This document shows, piece by piece, positions 13,080 to 23,614 of a stretch of 64,000 nt of DNA. The stretch's first letter is position 1, and each line of letters starts with the position of its first letter. The notes under the pieces are model-generated. The model worked only from the letters and a program-made list of their open reading frames with translations, made no database searches and had not been told where the DNA came from. Source of the DNA: Chamaelirium japonicum (taxonomy: Eukaryota > Streptophyta > Magnoliopsida > Liliales > Melanthiaceae); contig OX393550.1 in NCBI GenBank assembly GCA_947650365.1, positions 47,281,860-47,345,859 of the forward strand. Direction: 5' to 3'. Position numbers and translations under genes: made by a program.

Positions 13080-14745
13080 AGATGCAGTTGTGAGTTGTAA
13101 TATTGTTTTCCCATCTCATTCTTAAATGATTTTGCATTTAAAATCATATGGTAACTCTTTAAATGCAAAATCATACGATCGTATGACATCCATGATCATG
13201 GATGTCATGGATGTTTTGCATCATTCTTCTTTTTTTTTTCTGTCTGTTTTTTGAATGATTTTGAATTTAAATTGGCTGATTTTTCCTATGAATACTCCGA
13301 GCTCGAAGTGGGTCCATAGTCCGAAAGGCGGATTTTGCTGATATTTTTTCGGGCTATGGACCCACTTTGGGCTTGGAGTATTAAATGCAAAAAATCATAC
13401 GATGCCCCTAATCCCGTCGGCCACCCAATGCCCCCTTCCCCAAATCCCGCCGGCTGCGTGTTGTCTCGGCAGGTCGAGGTATTTTTTTTTTCGATTTGAA
13501 GCGGGGGATGGGGAAGGAAGAGACGGAGACCACCTCTCACCCTTTGATCAAGTAACCACCTCTCTCTCGCAATTCAATTTTTTGTTTTTATTTCAGTATT
13601 TGAGCGGATCGGATGAGAATGAATTCAAATATCCAATATTTTTTTTCCTGTCTTAGTTTTGAATGATTTTGTATTTAAAATTGTTCATTTTGCCTACGAA
13701 TACTCTGAGCCCAAAGTGTGCTGATTTTTTTTCGGGCTATGAACCCACTGCGGGCTCGGAGTATTCATAGGCAAAATCAGCCATTTTAAATGCAAATAAG
13801 CGTACATATTTTTTACCCGTCTGATTTTTGAATGATTTTGCCTATTAATACTCTGAGCCCGAAGTGTGCATCCATATTTTCCAAAAATACGGATGCAAAA
13901 ATTTGATCTGTTTTTTTTTTCATACATATTATTGCCTATGCAAAAATATGTATTTTTTACTCCATCTTTTGTTCATCCATATTGTTTTCCCGTCTTATTT
14001 TTGAATGATTTTGCTTTTGAAATCGTTGATTTTGCTTATGAATACTCCGAGCTCGAAGTGTGCTGATTTTTTTCGAGCTATGGACCCACTGCGGGCTCGG
14101 AGTATTCATAGGCAAAATCAGCCTTTTTAAATGCAAAAAATCTTACATATTTTTTACCCGTCTGATATTTGAATGATTTTGCTTATGAATACAGTGAGCC
14201 CGAAGTGTGCATCCAAATTTTTTACCCGTCTTGACTTTGGGTTCGTATGGATTCATTTGTTGATGGATCTGTTATTTGTTTTCATTCTTTCTAAATTGAT
14301 AGTATAGATGCTTATATTTAATTATTGGTAAGGTAGATTAAAAGATCAAGTAAAATGAAGGACATATGGGAAATGTACATATTATTGCCTATGCAAAAAT
14401 ATGTATTTTTTACTCCATCTTTTCTTCATCAATATTGTTTTTTCATCTCATTCTTAAATGATTTTGTATTTAAAATCATATGGTAACTCTTTAAATGCAA
14501 AATCATACAATCGTATGACATCCATGATCATGGATGTCATGGATGTTTTGCATCATTCTTTTTTTTTTTCGTCTGTTTTTTTGAATGATTTTGTATTTAA
14601 AATGGCTGATTTTGTCTATGAATACTCCGAGCTCGAAGTGGATCCATAGTCTGAAAGGCTGATTTTGCTGACATTTTTTCGGGCTATGGACCCACTTTGG
14701 GCTTGGAGTATTAAATGCAAAAAATCATACGATCGTCACAGTGAG
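13080..14745. repeat. Repeated foldback units around GAATACTCCGAGCTCGAAGTG
   Basis: A segment of about 300 bp (13,110-13,405) recurs at 14,440-14,735. It contains a perfect hairpin, CCATGATCATGG within GACATCCATGATCATGGATG. A second inverted pair follows, GAATACTCCGAGCTCGAAGT against CACTTTGGGCTTGGAGTATT, around a GCTGATTTTTTTCGGGCTATGG loop. Further half-units of this inverted pair occur at about 13,690-13,770 and 14,035-14,110. There is no coding sequence. Confidence 0.7.
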
Positions 14746-15015
14746 ATGGGTCCATTGCCCGAAAAGCTGATTTTTCTGATTTTTTTTTTCTTGGATGCAT
14801 AGATCATTTGTTTTTCAAGTCCTTTTAGGTACAATTATCGGCATATATAAGCCATCTGCGGTAATGTTGTGGTCGTGTTTCTGTTAATTAGATGCACATG
14901 TTCCTAATTAGATGCATAAAGGTCACATTCGATCATACCCGATTGTTTAAAGGTCGTGAGGTCGATTCGATCAATAAGTATCAATGCTCAAAGGGATCAC
15001 TTGCTAATGTTGTGT
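14746..15015. other. Unassigned spacer
   Basis: I see no gene or repeat, only AT-rich DNA between the foldback units and the minisatellite. Confidence 0.5.
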
Positions 15016-15835
15016 AGGAATACTTCGAGCTCGAAGTCTTCTTACTATATGAATTGCTCTTTTGTCTAGGAATACTATATGAATGCTGATTTTACTATAT
15101 GAATGCTCTTTTTAATGCTGATTTTACTATATGAATGCTATTTTTAATGCTGATTTTACTATATGAATGCTATTTTTAATGCTGATTTTACTATATGAAT
15201 GCTGATTTTACTATATAAATGCTGATTTTGTAAATTTACTATACGAATGCTCTTTTGAATGCTAATTTTGCAAATTTACTCTATGAATGCTGATTTTGTA
15301 AATTTACTATATGAATGCTCTTTTGTCTAGGAATACTATATTTCGAGCTCGAAGTCTTCTTACTATATGAATGCTCTTTGTCTAGGAATACTATATGAAT
15401 ACTGATTTTGTCTAGGAATACTATATGAATGCTGATTTTGCAAATTTACTATATGAATGCTCTTTTTAATGATGATTTTACTATATGAATGCTCATTTTA
15501 ATGCTGATTTTACTATATGAATACTCTTTTAATGCTGATTTTACTATATGAATGCTCTTTTTAATGCTGATTTTACTATATGAATGCTGATTTTACAATA
15601 TGAATACTGATTTTGCAAATTTACTATATGAATGCTCCTTTGAATGCTGATTTTGTAAATTTACTATATGAATGCTGATTTTACAAATTTACTATATGAA
15701 TGCTCTTTTGTCTAGGAAAACTATACTTCGAGCTCGAAGTCTTCTTACTATATAAATGCTGATTTTGTCTAGGAATACTATATGAATACTGATTTTGTCT
15801 AGGAATAATATATGAATGCTGATTTTGCAAATTTA
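15016..15835. repeat. Minisatellite of TTACTATATGAATGCTGATT units with higher-order structure
   Basis: More than 30 variants of a unit of about 17-27 bp, TACTATATGAATGCTGATTT, stand head to tail. A longer marker, TTCGAGCTCGAAGTCTTCTT, recurs at about 15,028, 15,343 and 15,728, giving a higher-order period of roughly 315-385 bp. The marker shares CGAGCTCGAAGT with the foldback units to the left, so both arrays may stem from one ancestor. There is no coding sequence. Confidence 0.9.
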
Positions 15836-16084
15836 CTGATCACTGTAAAGATTCAGTAATTTGGATTCACCTTCATTCTCTCCTTCAATATTCTAAGTGT
15901 TTACCACGCTCTATTGCAGAAATGCTGATTTTTACCAGAAATGCTGATTTTGGTAATTTTTGTCCGAAATGATGATTTTTGCCCGAAATGCTGTAGGTGG
16001 ACGGAATTTAGTGTGATCGTGTAGAAGGGCACGAAAAAGTAAGGCATCGACCCCTCGCCGTACCATCGTGCAGACCACTCGCCC

Positions 16085-16241
16085 CCTCGCAAGTATAGCC
16101 TCAACAAATTCTCATGTTCTATCATTGTCTCCTTCGAAATAATATTGTTGCTCATGAACTATCATTGTCTCCTTCGAAATATTGCTGCCACCCTTTAAAT
16201 ATTATCACTGCCCTTTAAATGTTTCTGTTGTCCTCGAAATC
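16085..16241 (+). repeat. Inner Helitron-type tail repeats
   Basis: Repeats of CCTTCGAAATATTGCTGCC/CCTTTAAATATTATCACTGCC match the tail at 18,110-18,477. They imply that one Helitron-like unit ended near 16,241 before foldback B copy 2 arrived. Confidence 0.6.
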
Positions 16242-16377
16242 TGATGCGGCGTGCGGTGCGTGCGGTGTTGCACCGCGGCCATCTGATGCATCCGCTGCGA
16301 GCGTGCAATGCACGCAGCGGTGCATCAGACGGCTGCGGTGCGACACCGCACGCACCGCACGCCGCATCCTAACACGC

Positions 16378-16378
<1 letters not shown>
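16242..16378. mobile_element. Short GC-rich foldback element, family B copy 2
   Basis: A hairpin homologous to 9449-9588. GATGCGGCGTGCGGTGCGTG pairs with CGCACCGCACGCCGCATC, and ACCGCGGCCATCTGATGCAT pairs with the ATGCATCAGACGGCTGCGGT arm. Its right flank is (TA)n. On the left it abuts tail repeats. Confidence 0.8.

Positions 16379-16380
<2 letters not shown>

Positions 16381-16431
<51 letters not shown>
16381..16431. repeat. (TA)n microsatellite
   Basis: Right flank of foldback B copy 2. Confidence 0.97.
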
Positions 16432-16434
<3 letters not shown>

Positions 16435-16488
16435 AGAAAGCATTATTTTCGTCACAGGTTTAGGTGAATCAACCTCTTTTCTTCACAG

Positions 16489-16709
16489 GTTTAGGAAGAA
16501 TTTCTATGAGTCTATGCGGCTTATCTGTTATTCCATGGCCATCACATTCCTGTGAGTATGAATTTTAAAGTATATATGGCTTCTTATCCGTTATTCCTGT
16601 AAGAAATGTTGTTTTTTTTTTCTTTTTCAGGCTTTCTGTGATTCCGGTCATTGTCGCGGCTGTTGGTAGTTCCTCAAAGCAATTAGCTCTATGTTTTTTT
16701 TTCCCTGTG
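16489..16709 (+). pseudogene. Two-exon fragment of an unidentified membrane protein gene
   Basis: Exon 1 (16,489-16,551) follows CTTCACAG and ends before GTGAGTATG. Exon 2 begins at 16,631 after TTTTTCAG. Spliced, they read FRKNFYESMRLICYSMAITF then LLSVIPVIVAAVGSSSKQLA, an amphipathic start followed by a strongly hydrophobic segment of about 20 residues, typical of a transmembrane helix. Phase is conserved across the 79-nt intron, which argues for a genuine gene origin. I do not recognise the family. There is no upstream or downstream continuation, so it is a captured fragment. Confidence 0.45.
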
Positions 16710-17059
16710 GTAATGGTTTGTTGTGGGTGTGACCCTCCCCCCTTCTCTCTCTCTCTCTCTGAACATTGAAGGGACAGTTGTCCACATGTATGTTGCGTTG
16801 TATGCTAAAATAGCATTTTCCTTCTGCTGTAGTGTGAGAAACTTCTTTACAAAATCAAATGCTATTTGAAGTTTCTTCTTACTTGGCAAACTCTTGGGTC
16901 TCTTTACCGATATTGACTTGGATGGGGATATTAGTATCTAATTGTACCTAGATAGTAGACACTGTATTTTATGAGTATATATAATTATTAGATTGGCATG
17001 AAGACTTGATATAATACTGTATGTGTGGGAATATTTGCCTTAATGAGATGATTACGTTC

Positions 17060-17433
17060 CTGCTCTTGAATGAAACAAACGTGTGCCAAGGCCTGCTCTT
17101 GAATGAAACGCTCAGAATCTGTAAAATAACAAATTTCAGTAATGTCTATTTAATATCTGGAAGATCGTCGTGAAGCAGGGCCTACAAAGTTTCAAGAATC
17201 ATATGTTATCAGGCAAGCCAGTGTAGATACTGTTAGCTCCAGATGCATTCTTTACCTACTCTGTCTGCAAGGAAGGTCAGGTTCGCCAAAGCCCATACAG
17301 TCTTTAAACTTAGTGTTGCGTTCATTGACTTAGATAGCTGAACAAGTAGTTTGACAACTTCACATTGGATAAAGATCGACTTTCGAGTTGTAAAGTCAAC
17401 AACCACTTTGCAAATAGCATCGAGTGCAACAAC
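17060..17433 (-). pseudogene. ARMC8-like armadillo-repeat gene fragment
   Basis: On the minus strand an acceptor (CTACAG) at 17,434 opens an exon reading VVALDAICKVVVDFTTRKSI, then FIQCEVVKLLVQLSKSMNAT, then LSLKTVWALANLTFLADRV. After a one-base frame change it continues as KECI and ELTVSTLACLI, and further left as DSERFIQEQALAHV. The series resembles plant armadillo-repeat protein 8 (ARMC8, a subunit of the CTLH/GID ubiquitin-ligase complex) as I remember that family. There is a frameshift, an internal non-coding insertion, and a duplicated CCTGCTCTTGAATGAAAC at its 3' side. It is antisense to the surrounding composite and has no start or end, so it is non-functional. Confidence 0.6.
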
Positions 17434-18109
17434 CTGTAGTAAATCGATTACTCATGCATTTCAGATAGATATGCCAATTATCAAATGCTATATATATCAG
17501 TACTGGAAACTTGAAGGTATTCCACCTACAACAATGCACTATAAAATCTATTAATTATAAAATCCTTTAAAGTTTTCAAAGGATTTTGTTGTAATTTGCC
17601 TTCAATTTTTGCTTACATCCCAATTGGATTTGGTTACATCATAATTTTTGTGGTAAGAATCATCTGGGGAACTAGGTTATTGGTAGGATGTGAGATTTTT
17701 GCGGCATATTTTAGGAGCATTTTTTTTTCCTTCCATATATGGTTGATTCGTAGGAATGTGGAATTATGATATTAATGTGCATAGGTTTTTAATACAAAAT
17801 TATTAACTGAGCATATGCATGGTGACTGAATGTGCCAATGAGTTCGTTTCGCATCCAAAAATTATGATTTTTTTTTCTAAATTTTGGAAAAATGAAACGG
17901 TTGTTACGAGTCGCACTCGGGTGTCTAGCATGAAGGTTCATATTATGGAATCATGCCCGATTCAAATTAGGAGAAATTCAAGTACTGCAATTGGGGCCGG
18001 ATTCATAGACCGTGACAAGGTGACGTGGGGGTCTGAGAGGAGGGGGCTTAGCCCTTGCGTCCTACTGGGGTCCGAGGCCCGGGTGGCTTGATGGGGTGGC
18101 GGCCAACAG
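17434..18109. other. Unassigned DNA inside the composite
   Basis: It is AT-rich to about 17,870 and more GC-rich from 17,990. A 90-codon frame at 17,819-18,091 has no recognisable domain. The stretch may be intron and exon residue of captured genes. Confidence 0.4.
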
Positions 18110-18477
18110 GCATGAGCATTATTGTCACCTCAAAATATTGTTTTCTTCCTCGAAATAATTTTTTTGCCTGCCTAAAAATATTGTCACCTACCTCAAAATA
18201 TTGACCTCGCCCTCGAAATCTTTTGCGTGCCGACATAAGCATTATCACCGCTCACAAATATTATTATCTCTTTCGAAATATTGTTGCAACTTTTGAAATG
18301 TATGTTTTATTGTCACCTTTGAAATAAGTCACCTTTTTTGTAATAATTTTCGCCCTTGAAATAATTATTCCCGTCCTCAAAATATTGCTGCCACCATCTA
18401 AAAATTATCACCGCCCTTGAAATATTTTCGTCGTCCTTGAAATCTTTTTCGTGACCTTGGGCACGGGGTTTTTACTA
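18110..18477 (+). repeat. Helitron-type tail: CGAAATATT repeats, hairpin and CTAG end
   Basis: About fifteen variants of CCTCGAAATATTGTCACC, one AAATCTTTTGCGTGCCGACA block identical in reverse to the start of the miniature element at 5154, and then the terminal hairpin CGTG...GCACG. Eight to ten bases later comes CTAG followed by T and a (TA) tract. Confidence 0.65.
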
Positions 18478-18491
18478 GTATATATATATAT

Positions 18492-19508
<1,017 letters not shown>

Positions 19509-19567
19509 TTGGTACATATGACATAAATAAAACATGGTGTGGTGGTTATAGCTTTCCTAACTTGGTT

Positions 19568-20502
19568 AGTAGGGGTGTGCAAGATCCAATCTTAACCGAT
19601 CAAACTGACCAAACCAAACCAAATCAACCAATTTTGATCGATTCCGACACACTCAATGGATCGGATCAGATTGAGTTTTTAAAAAACCGACATGAATGGA
19701 TCGGTTGACGGATTTGTAAATTTAAAACCGAAATAAACGAACATATGTATATACATATAATATCTTATTAAATATACCATATGTCCTCATATATCCTTGC
19801 TACCAACAACCTTTGCAATATTGTAGGATGACAATTATTTAGGCCTAATGATTTGATGAAAATTATTAATTTTTAAGATTGAACTAGGTCCTAGTAGTAG
19901 GGGTGTGCATCGGTTCGAAACCGACCTATTTAGGCAAAACCCAAACCGATCCAACCTAGGTCGGTTTTGAGAATTTGCAATCCGATCCAAACCGATTGAG
20001 ACTGGAATCCAATCCAATCCAATCCAATTAAAGTCGGTTTGGATTGGATTGGATGGTCGGTTTGGGCTTTGGCCCATATGCTTACTATTTTTTTTTTTTA
20101 TTTGGACATAATTTCAACTTTAAAATAATTATGTCAAAAATTATAAAATGATACTACATTACTTACCAAAATACCAAGTTATCAACAACAATGCCATTAT
20201 GTCCACAATATTCATATCCATCAAATATTAAAAACTACAAAGTATAGTTTTAACAATTAAACAAAAGTTCACAACAGTTACCACTAAATTAGTAAATTAT
20301 AAACCGGAGTCCGGTTCGGTTCGGTTTTAGTCGGTTTTTAATTGATAAATCCGATAACCGATCCAATCATATCGGTTTTGAGAAATCCTGATCCAATCCG
20401 ATCCGTTGAGTGTGTCGAAACCGATCAAATTCGGTCGGTTTGGTTTGGTTCGGTCGGTTTGGTCGGTTTAGTTTGGATCCTGCACACCCCTACCTAGTAG
20501 AA

Positions 20503-20533
<31 letters not shown>

Positions 20534-20720
20534 AGTCCAATAAGAACATGGTCCAAAGCCTAAACTGACCATTCAATCCAATCCTAACCGACTTTAATTG
20601 GATTGGATTCCAATCTTAGTTCATTTTGGATCGGATTAAAAATCCTCAAAACCTGCCAAGATTGGATCAGTTTGGGTTTTGCCTAAATAGATCGATTTCG
20701 AACCGATGCACACCCCTACT
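19568..20720. repeat. Two interlocked inverted repeats of GGGGTGTGCA type
   Basis: Pair 1 has left arm 19,568-19,740 (AGGGGTGTGCAAGATCCAA) and right arm about 20,280-20,492 (TTGGATCCTGCACACCCCT). Pair 2 has left arm about 19,893-20,080 (AGGGGTGTGCATCGGTTCGA) and right arm about 20,545-20,720 (TTCGAACCGATGCACACCCC). The order left1-left2-right1-right2 crosses. Arms are rich in CGGTTTGG/CCAAACCG. A pure G run (20,506-20,532) lies between right1 and right2. There is no coding capacity. Confidence 0.8.
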
Positions 20721-20764
20721 GATTAGAGGTCTAGCCTTGTATTCAAATATTTTTAATTAAAATA

Positions 20765-21060
20765 ACTTATTTTTAGTCCAAACCCGGCCCAGCCCGGTCC
20801 ACAATTCCTAATATATGTATACTCGGGTTAGGCCCGGGCTCATACCCTTGCCCTAGGTCCGACCCGACGGACCTATCCTAACTTAACATCTCTAGGCCCG
20901 GCCCGGCCCGGCCCATTTTACACCCCTACTTTAAGCACATCATCCTATGGAGAGCCATGTGTCCCCCCAAGATCCATGATGGACACACTCATGGCAATTC
21001 ACATTCCATTTGATTTATCACATCATCCTATGGAGAGCCATGCGTCCTCCCCAAGATCCA
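20765..21060. repeat. GGCCCGGCCCGG repeat end and a short tandem duplication
   Basis: 20,780-20,930 resembles the dispersed element seen at 4496 (CCCGGCCC blocks, ending TTTTACACCCCTA). At about 20,937-20,975 and 21,018-21,060 the segment CACATCATCCTATGGAGAGC, with the following CCAAGATCCAT, occurs twice in direct orientation. Confidence 0.6.
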
Positions 21061-21253
21061 TTTCTTTCTTTAGACTTGGCGGATCCTGGTCCGGGTCCGA
21101 CCCGCCCAAGTCGAATCCAGCCTGAAGAATGGATAAGAATGGGTAAGGGTAGTTAAAAACTTAGATGGGTTTGGAAAAAAAAGATCAATCATATTTTAAT
21201 TTGGACGGGTTTAGACACTAATCATATCCAACCCGAGTATAGTTGCCCAATAT
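21061..21253. other. Unassigned DNA
   Basis: I see GGGTCCGACCCGCCC-type repeat sequence but no gene. Confidence 0.4.
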
Positions 21254-21470
21254 GTTGGAATTGATAAGATCTACGGCTCGTAAAAACCTATAGTTTAGTT
21301 GTATATGATTGATAGTTTAGAATTGTATCATGGCACATACCTTGCTATGTGTTCTAAATAAAAAAACAGAAAGTTATGGTTACATGGTAATCCATGCACT
21401 TGAGTGGGAGACTCAAGTGGATTCGGCCATATACGCATCCCATCGTGCTGCTGCCCCTCTGTCATGAAAA
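21254..21470 (+). mobile_element. Diverged LTR fragment of the resident copia family
   Basis: It begins TGTTGGAATTGATAAGATCT and continues GGCTCGTAAAAACCTATAGT. It aligns with the start of the LTR of the 23.6-33.7 kb element (read on that element's strand: TGTTAGAATTGGTGAGGTCT, CAGCTCGTAAAACCTATAG), through to the shared TGAGTGGGAGACTCAAG. Only the first 200 or so bases of the LTR remain, in the opposite orientation to the complete element. Confidence 0.75.
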
Positions 21471-21554
21471 AGAGGCATTGATTCGATCATATATGTAGTC
21501 CACTGTTTTCCTCTTAGACGATCGCATGATCAAATCCTGAATTAATCTTACATA

Positions 21555-22112
21555 GTGTGGCGTATAAACAACGTGGTGCATATGCGGGCAAAGATTAAAA
21601 AAAAACAAGGCTCGGCATTTAAGCATCACTGGAGAGCACGTACTCCTATTAAAACGAGAATTTTCTTATGCTTAGCCATCAAGAATAGAATTCATATGAA
21701 GATCAATCTCAAAAAGAGGAACCACCCAGCGATCCAAGAGGTGACTCTTGCCCTCTTTGTAATGGGGTGGCCGAATGAAGACACCAACCACTTGTTACTC
21801 CAGTGTAATTTTTCAAGAAAAATATGAAACTACTTCAAAAGGAGGATGGACATCTCTCACCACCCCACCAGTCTCATGTCATTGTGGTCTTCTTGGCGCG
21901 ACAAAAGAGTGTCAAAGATGTAGAGGAAAATCTGGGACATCTTCTTGATCGTGAAATGCTGGAACATTTGGTTGGAGAGGAATAAGAGAATTTTCAAAAA
22001 GAAATTCAGCCTCTTTTCAGAGGTTGTTCTGCGCACAATGGAGATTATCAAGTTATGGGCCATTGCTTTTTCAGAGAAGCTTCGAGACTCGGTGTACAAT
22101 TTTGTTTAATCT
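21555..22112 (+). mobile_element. LINE 3' end with RT zinc-binding domain (zf-RVT)
   Basis: One frame reads HHWRARTPIKTRIFLCLAIK, then ALFVMGWPNEDTNHLLLQC and, further on, VKCWNIWLERNKRIFKKKF to a terminal stop at about 22,112. This is the zinc-binding tail found at the C terminus of plant L1-type reverse transcriptases (RAP.K..IFLWLA...C..C....E...HLF..C...., then WNIWKERN). The frame has two internal stops, a TGA replacing Trp after FSRKI (about 21,825) and a TAG near 21,921. The RT core is absent, so this is a 5'-truncated dead copy. Confidence 0.8.
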
Positions 22113-22550
22113 TCCTTAGCTCATATGTCTGTTTTATTTTTTTTATTCTTCAGTCTTTATAACCTTTAATTACCTAATGAACGGGTAGGTGTCCACGCCA
22201 AACTCCTTCTCCGATAAGAGGGATTTTTCAACATAAAAAACAAGCCTTGGCCTCTGTTCGACTCCCGGTATGGACACTGTGAAACGAACTTTCCCTCTGG
22301 CTGTTGTTCCTTGTTTGCGCGTGTGAATTCTTATCGTTGATATCATGTTCGTAGGATTATAAAATTAATGACATAATCGCAGCTGCTACCTCCCCTGTTT
22401 CGATCTTCGGATTTCTTTGAACTTTGCTCTAGCGCACTATTCTTAGTCGGCATGCGCAAAATAAATAAATAAATATATAAAAATAATAATAAAGGTAGCA
22501 TACAAACCAAACACAATCATACCCTTTCTTCTACTGATTATTCTCTTTAG
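22113..22550. other. Unassigned DNA
   Basis: No gene. The stretch CCCCTGTTTCGATCTTCGG at about 22,398 resembles DNA at 1460, so it is probably dispersed repeat. Confidence 0.4.
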
Positions 22551-22607
22551 GTGAGATTTTCCTTCATACATTTTCACCACCCCCTCCCATCAAAGTGTAG
22601 TATGGCA

Positions 22608-22886
22608 CACACTGGAAAGGCCATCATTAGGGCCATTAAGCCCAACACCAAAGGCTTTTCAGTACACGAGTGGTCAGCCGGTCAGAGTGTGGTTGACCAC
22701 GACGGGGTCTTCCCGGTCAAAGTCTTGACCCATGGGATCAATGTGATTCAAAGGGGGACTACCATGCAAGTCTTACACAAGCAACCTTTTGGTGTAAGAC
22801 CATTCCCATCCTTCCGATCGGGATCGGATGTGGCACGTATGACTGCACAAGATGATATATCTGAGTGGGATCTGCATCCTAATTAA
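22608..22886 (+). CDS. Unidentified small open reading frame
   Basis: From an internal ATG it reads MAHTGKAIIRAIKPNTKGFS and SVVDHDGVFPVKVLTHGIN, ending WDLHPN. The frame is open from 22,551. Length is about 92 residues from this start, or 111 from the upstream ATG. Composition is protein-like (balanced charge, few simple repeats), but I know no family with this sequence. The surroundings are all transposon debris, so it may be a fragment of a host exon or of a mobile-element protein. Confidence 0.25.
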   Translation, partial: HTGKAIIRAIKPNTKGFSVHEWSAGQSVVDHDGVFPVKVLTHGINVIQRGTTMQVLHKQPFGVRPFPSFRSGSDVARMTAQDDISEWDLHPN

Positions 22887-22950
22887 GTTGTTGATAAGCA
22901 AATCTAAAGCGATAATTAGACATTGATGATCGAATATTTCATGCACTCAT

Positions 22951-23131
22951 TGGAGTTCGACTCCTCTCCCCTTAGCGGAGGTTCGCTAGTTGTGGGAGCT
23001 GTCTGATGCACTCATCCCAAAATGGTGAATAACATCCAACCAGTCGCTATTGGCACCGTTCTTAGAGGGGTGCGACGGACGGCTCCCCCCAATTTGCGAA
23101 CCTCCGATAAGTGGAGAGAAGTCGAACTCCA
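22951..23131. mobile_element. 181-bp MITE with 5-bp target duplication
   Basis: The inverted ends TGGAGTTCGACTCCTCTCCC and GAGAGAAGTCGAACTCCA pair for about 45 bases (through TAGCGGAGGTTCGC/GCGAACCTCCGATA). CTCAT flanks it on both sides (22,946-22,950 and 23,132-23,136). The superfamily is not clear from a 5-bp duplication. There is no coding capacity. Confidence 0.75.
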
Positions 23132-23136
23132 CTCAT

Positions 23137-23519
23137 TTACAAGGAGATACGTCTTGAGAGATTGAATCGACTGAGTTGAAATTAACATCATAAAGGACTA
23201 TAATGGCAAGGGGCTTGACATCATTTTCTTGACTTAAACATATGATAGTGGCATTTGATATCCCTTTTAAGAATAGTTTACTTCATATATGCATTAGTCA
23301 TTTGCTTGGGACTACTAATCGAAACCCTTTAAAAGCCAATTGGTATGTTACATTAATAATTGAAGGACTTAGTGATCGATCCCTAGAATAAGTCTAGATC
23401 GACTTACAATAAGGATATTAATAAATATCATTTTACATCATGTTTCTGGATATAAACATAGTTTTTTTGCCAGTGGTCCTTGTTGACTTTTTGGGTCCAT
23501 TTCATAAACAAATATCGTT
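23137..23519. other. Unassigned AT-rich DNA
   Basis: I see no gene or repeat here. Confidence 0.5.
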
Positions 23520-23614
23520 TTACACCCCATTAGATTGAATATGTGAGATGCACCTGTTGTGGCTGTGTGTGAGTACAAATCTGATACATCTTGATCGTTC
23601 TCTATTGTGTACAG
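23520..23614 (+). repeat. Left part of a tandem array split by the copia insertion
   Basis: This segment (ending TCTATTGTGTACAG) continues at 33,661, beyond the retrotransposon. Together they match the units at 33,720-33,980. Confidence 0.7.
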
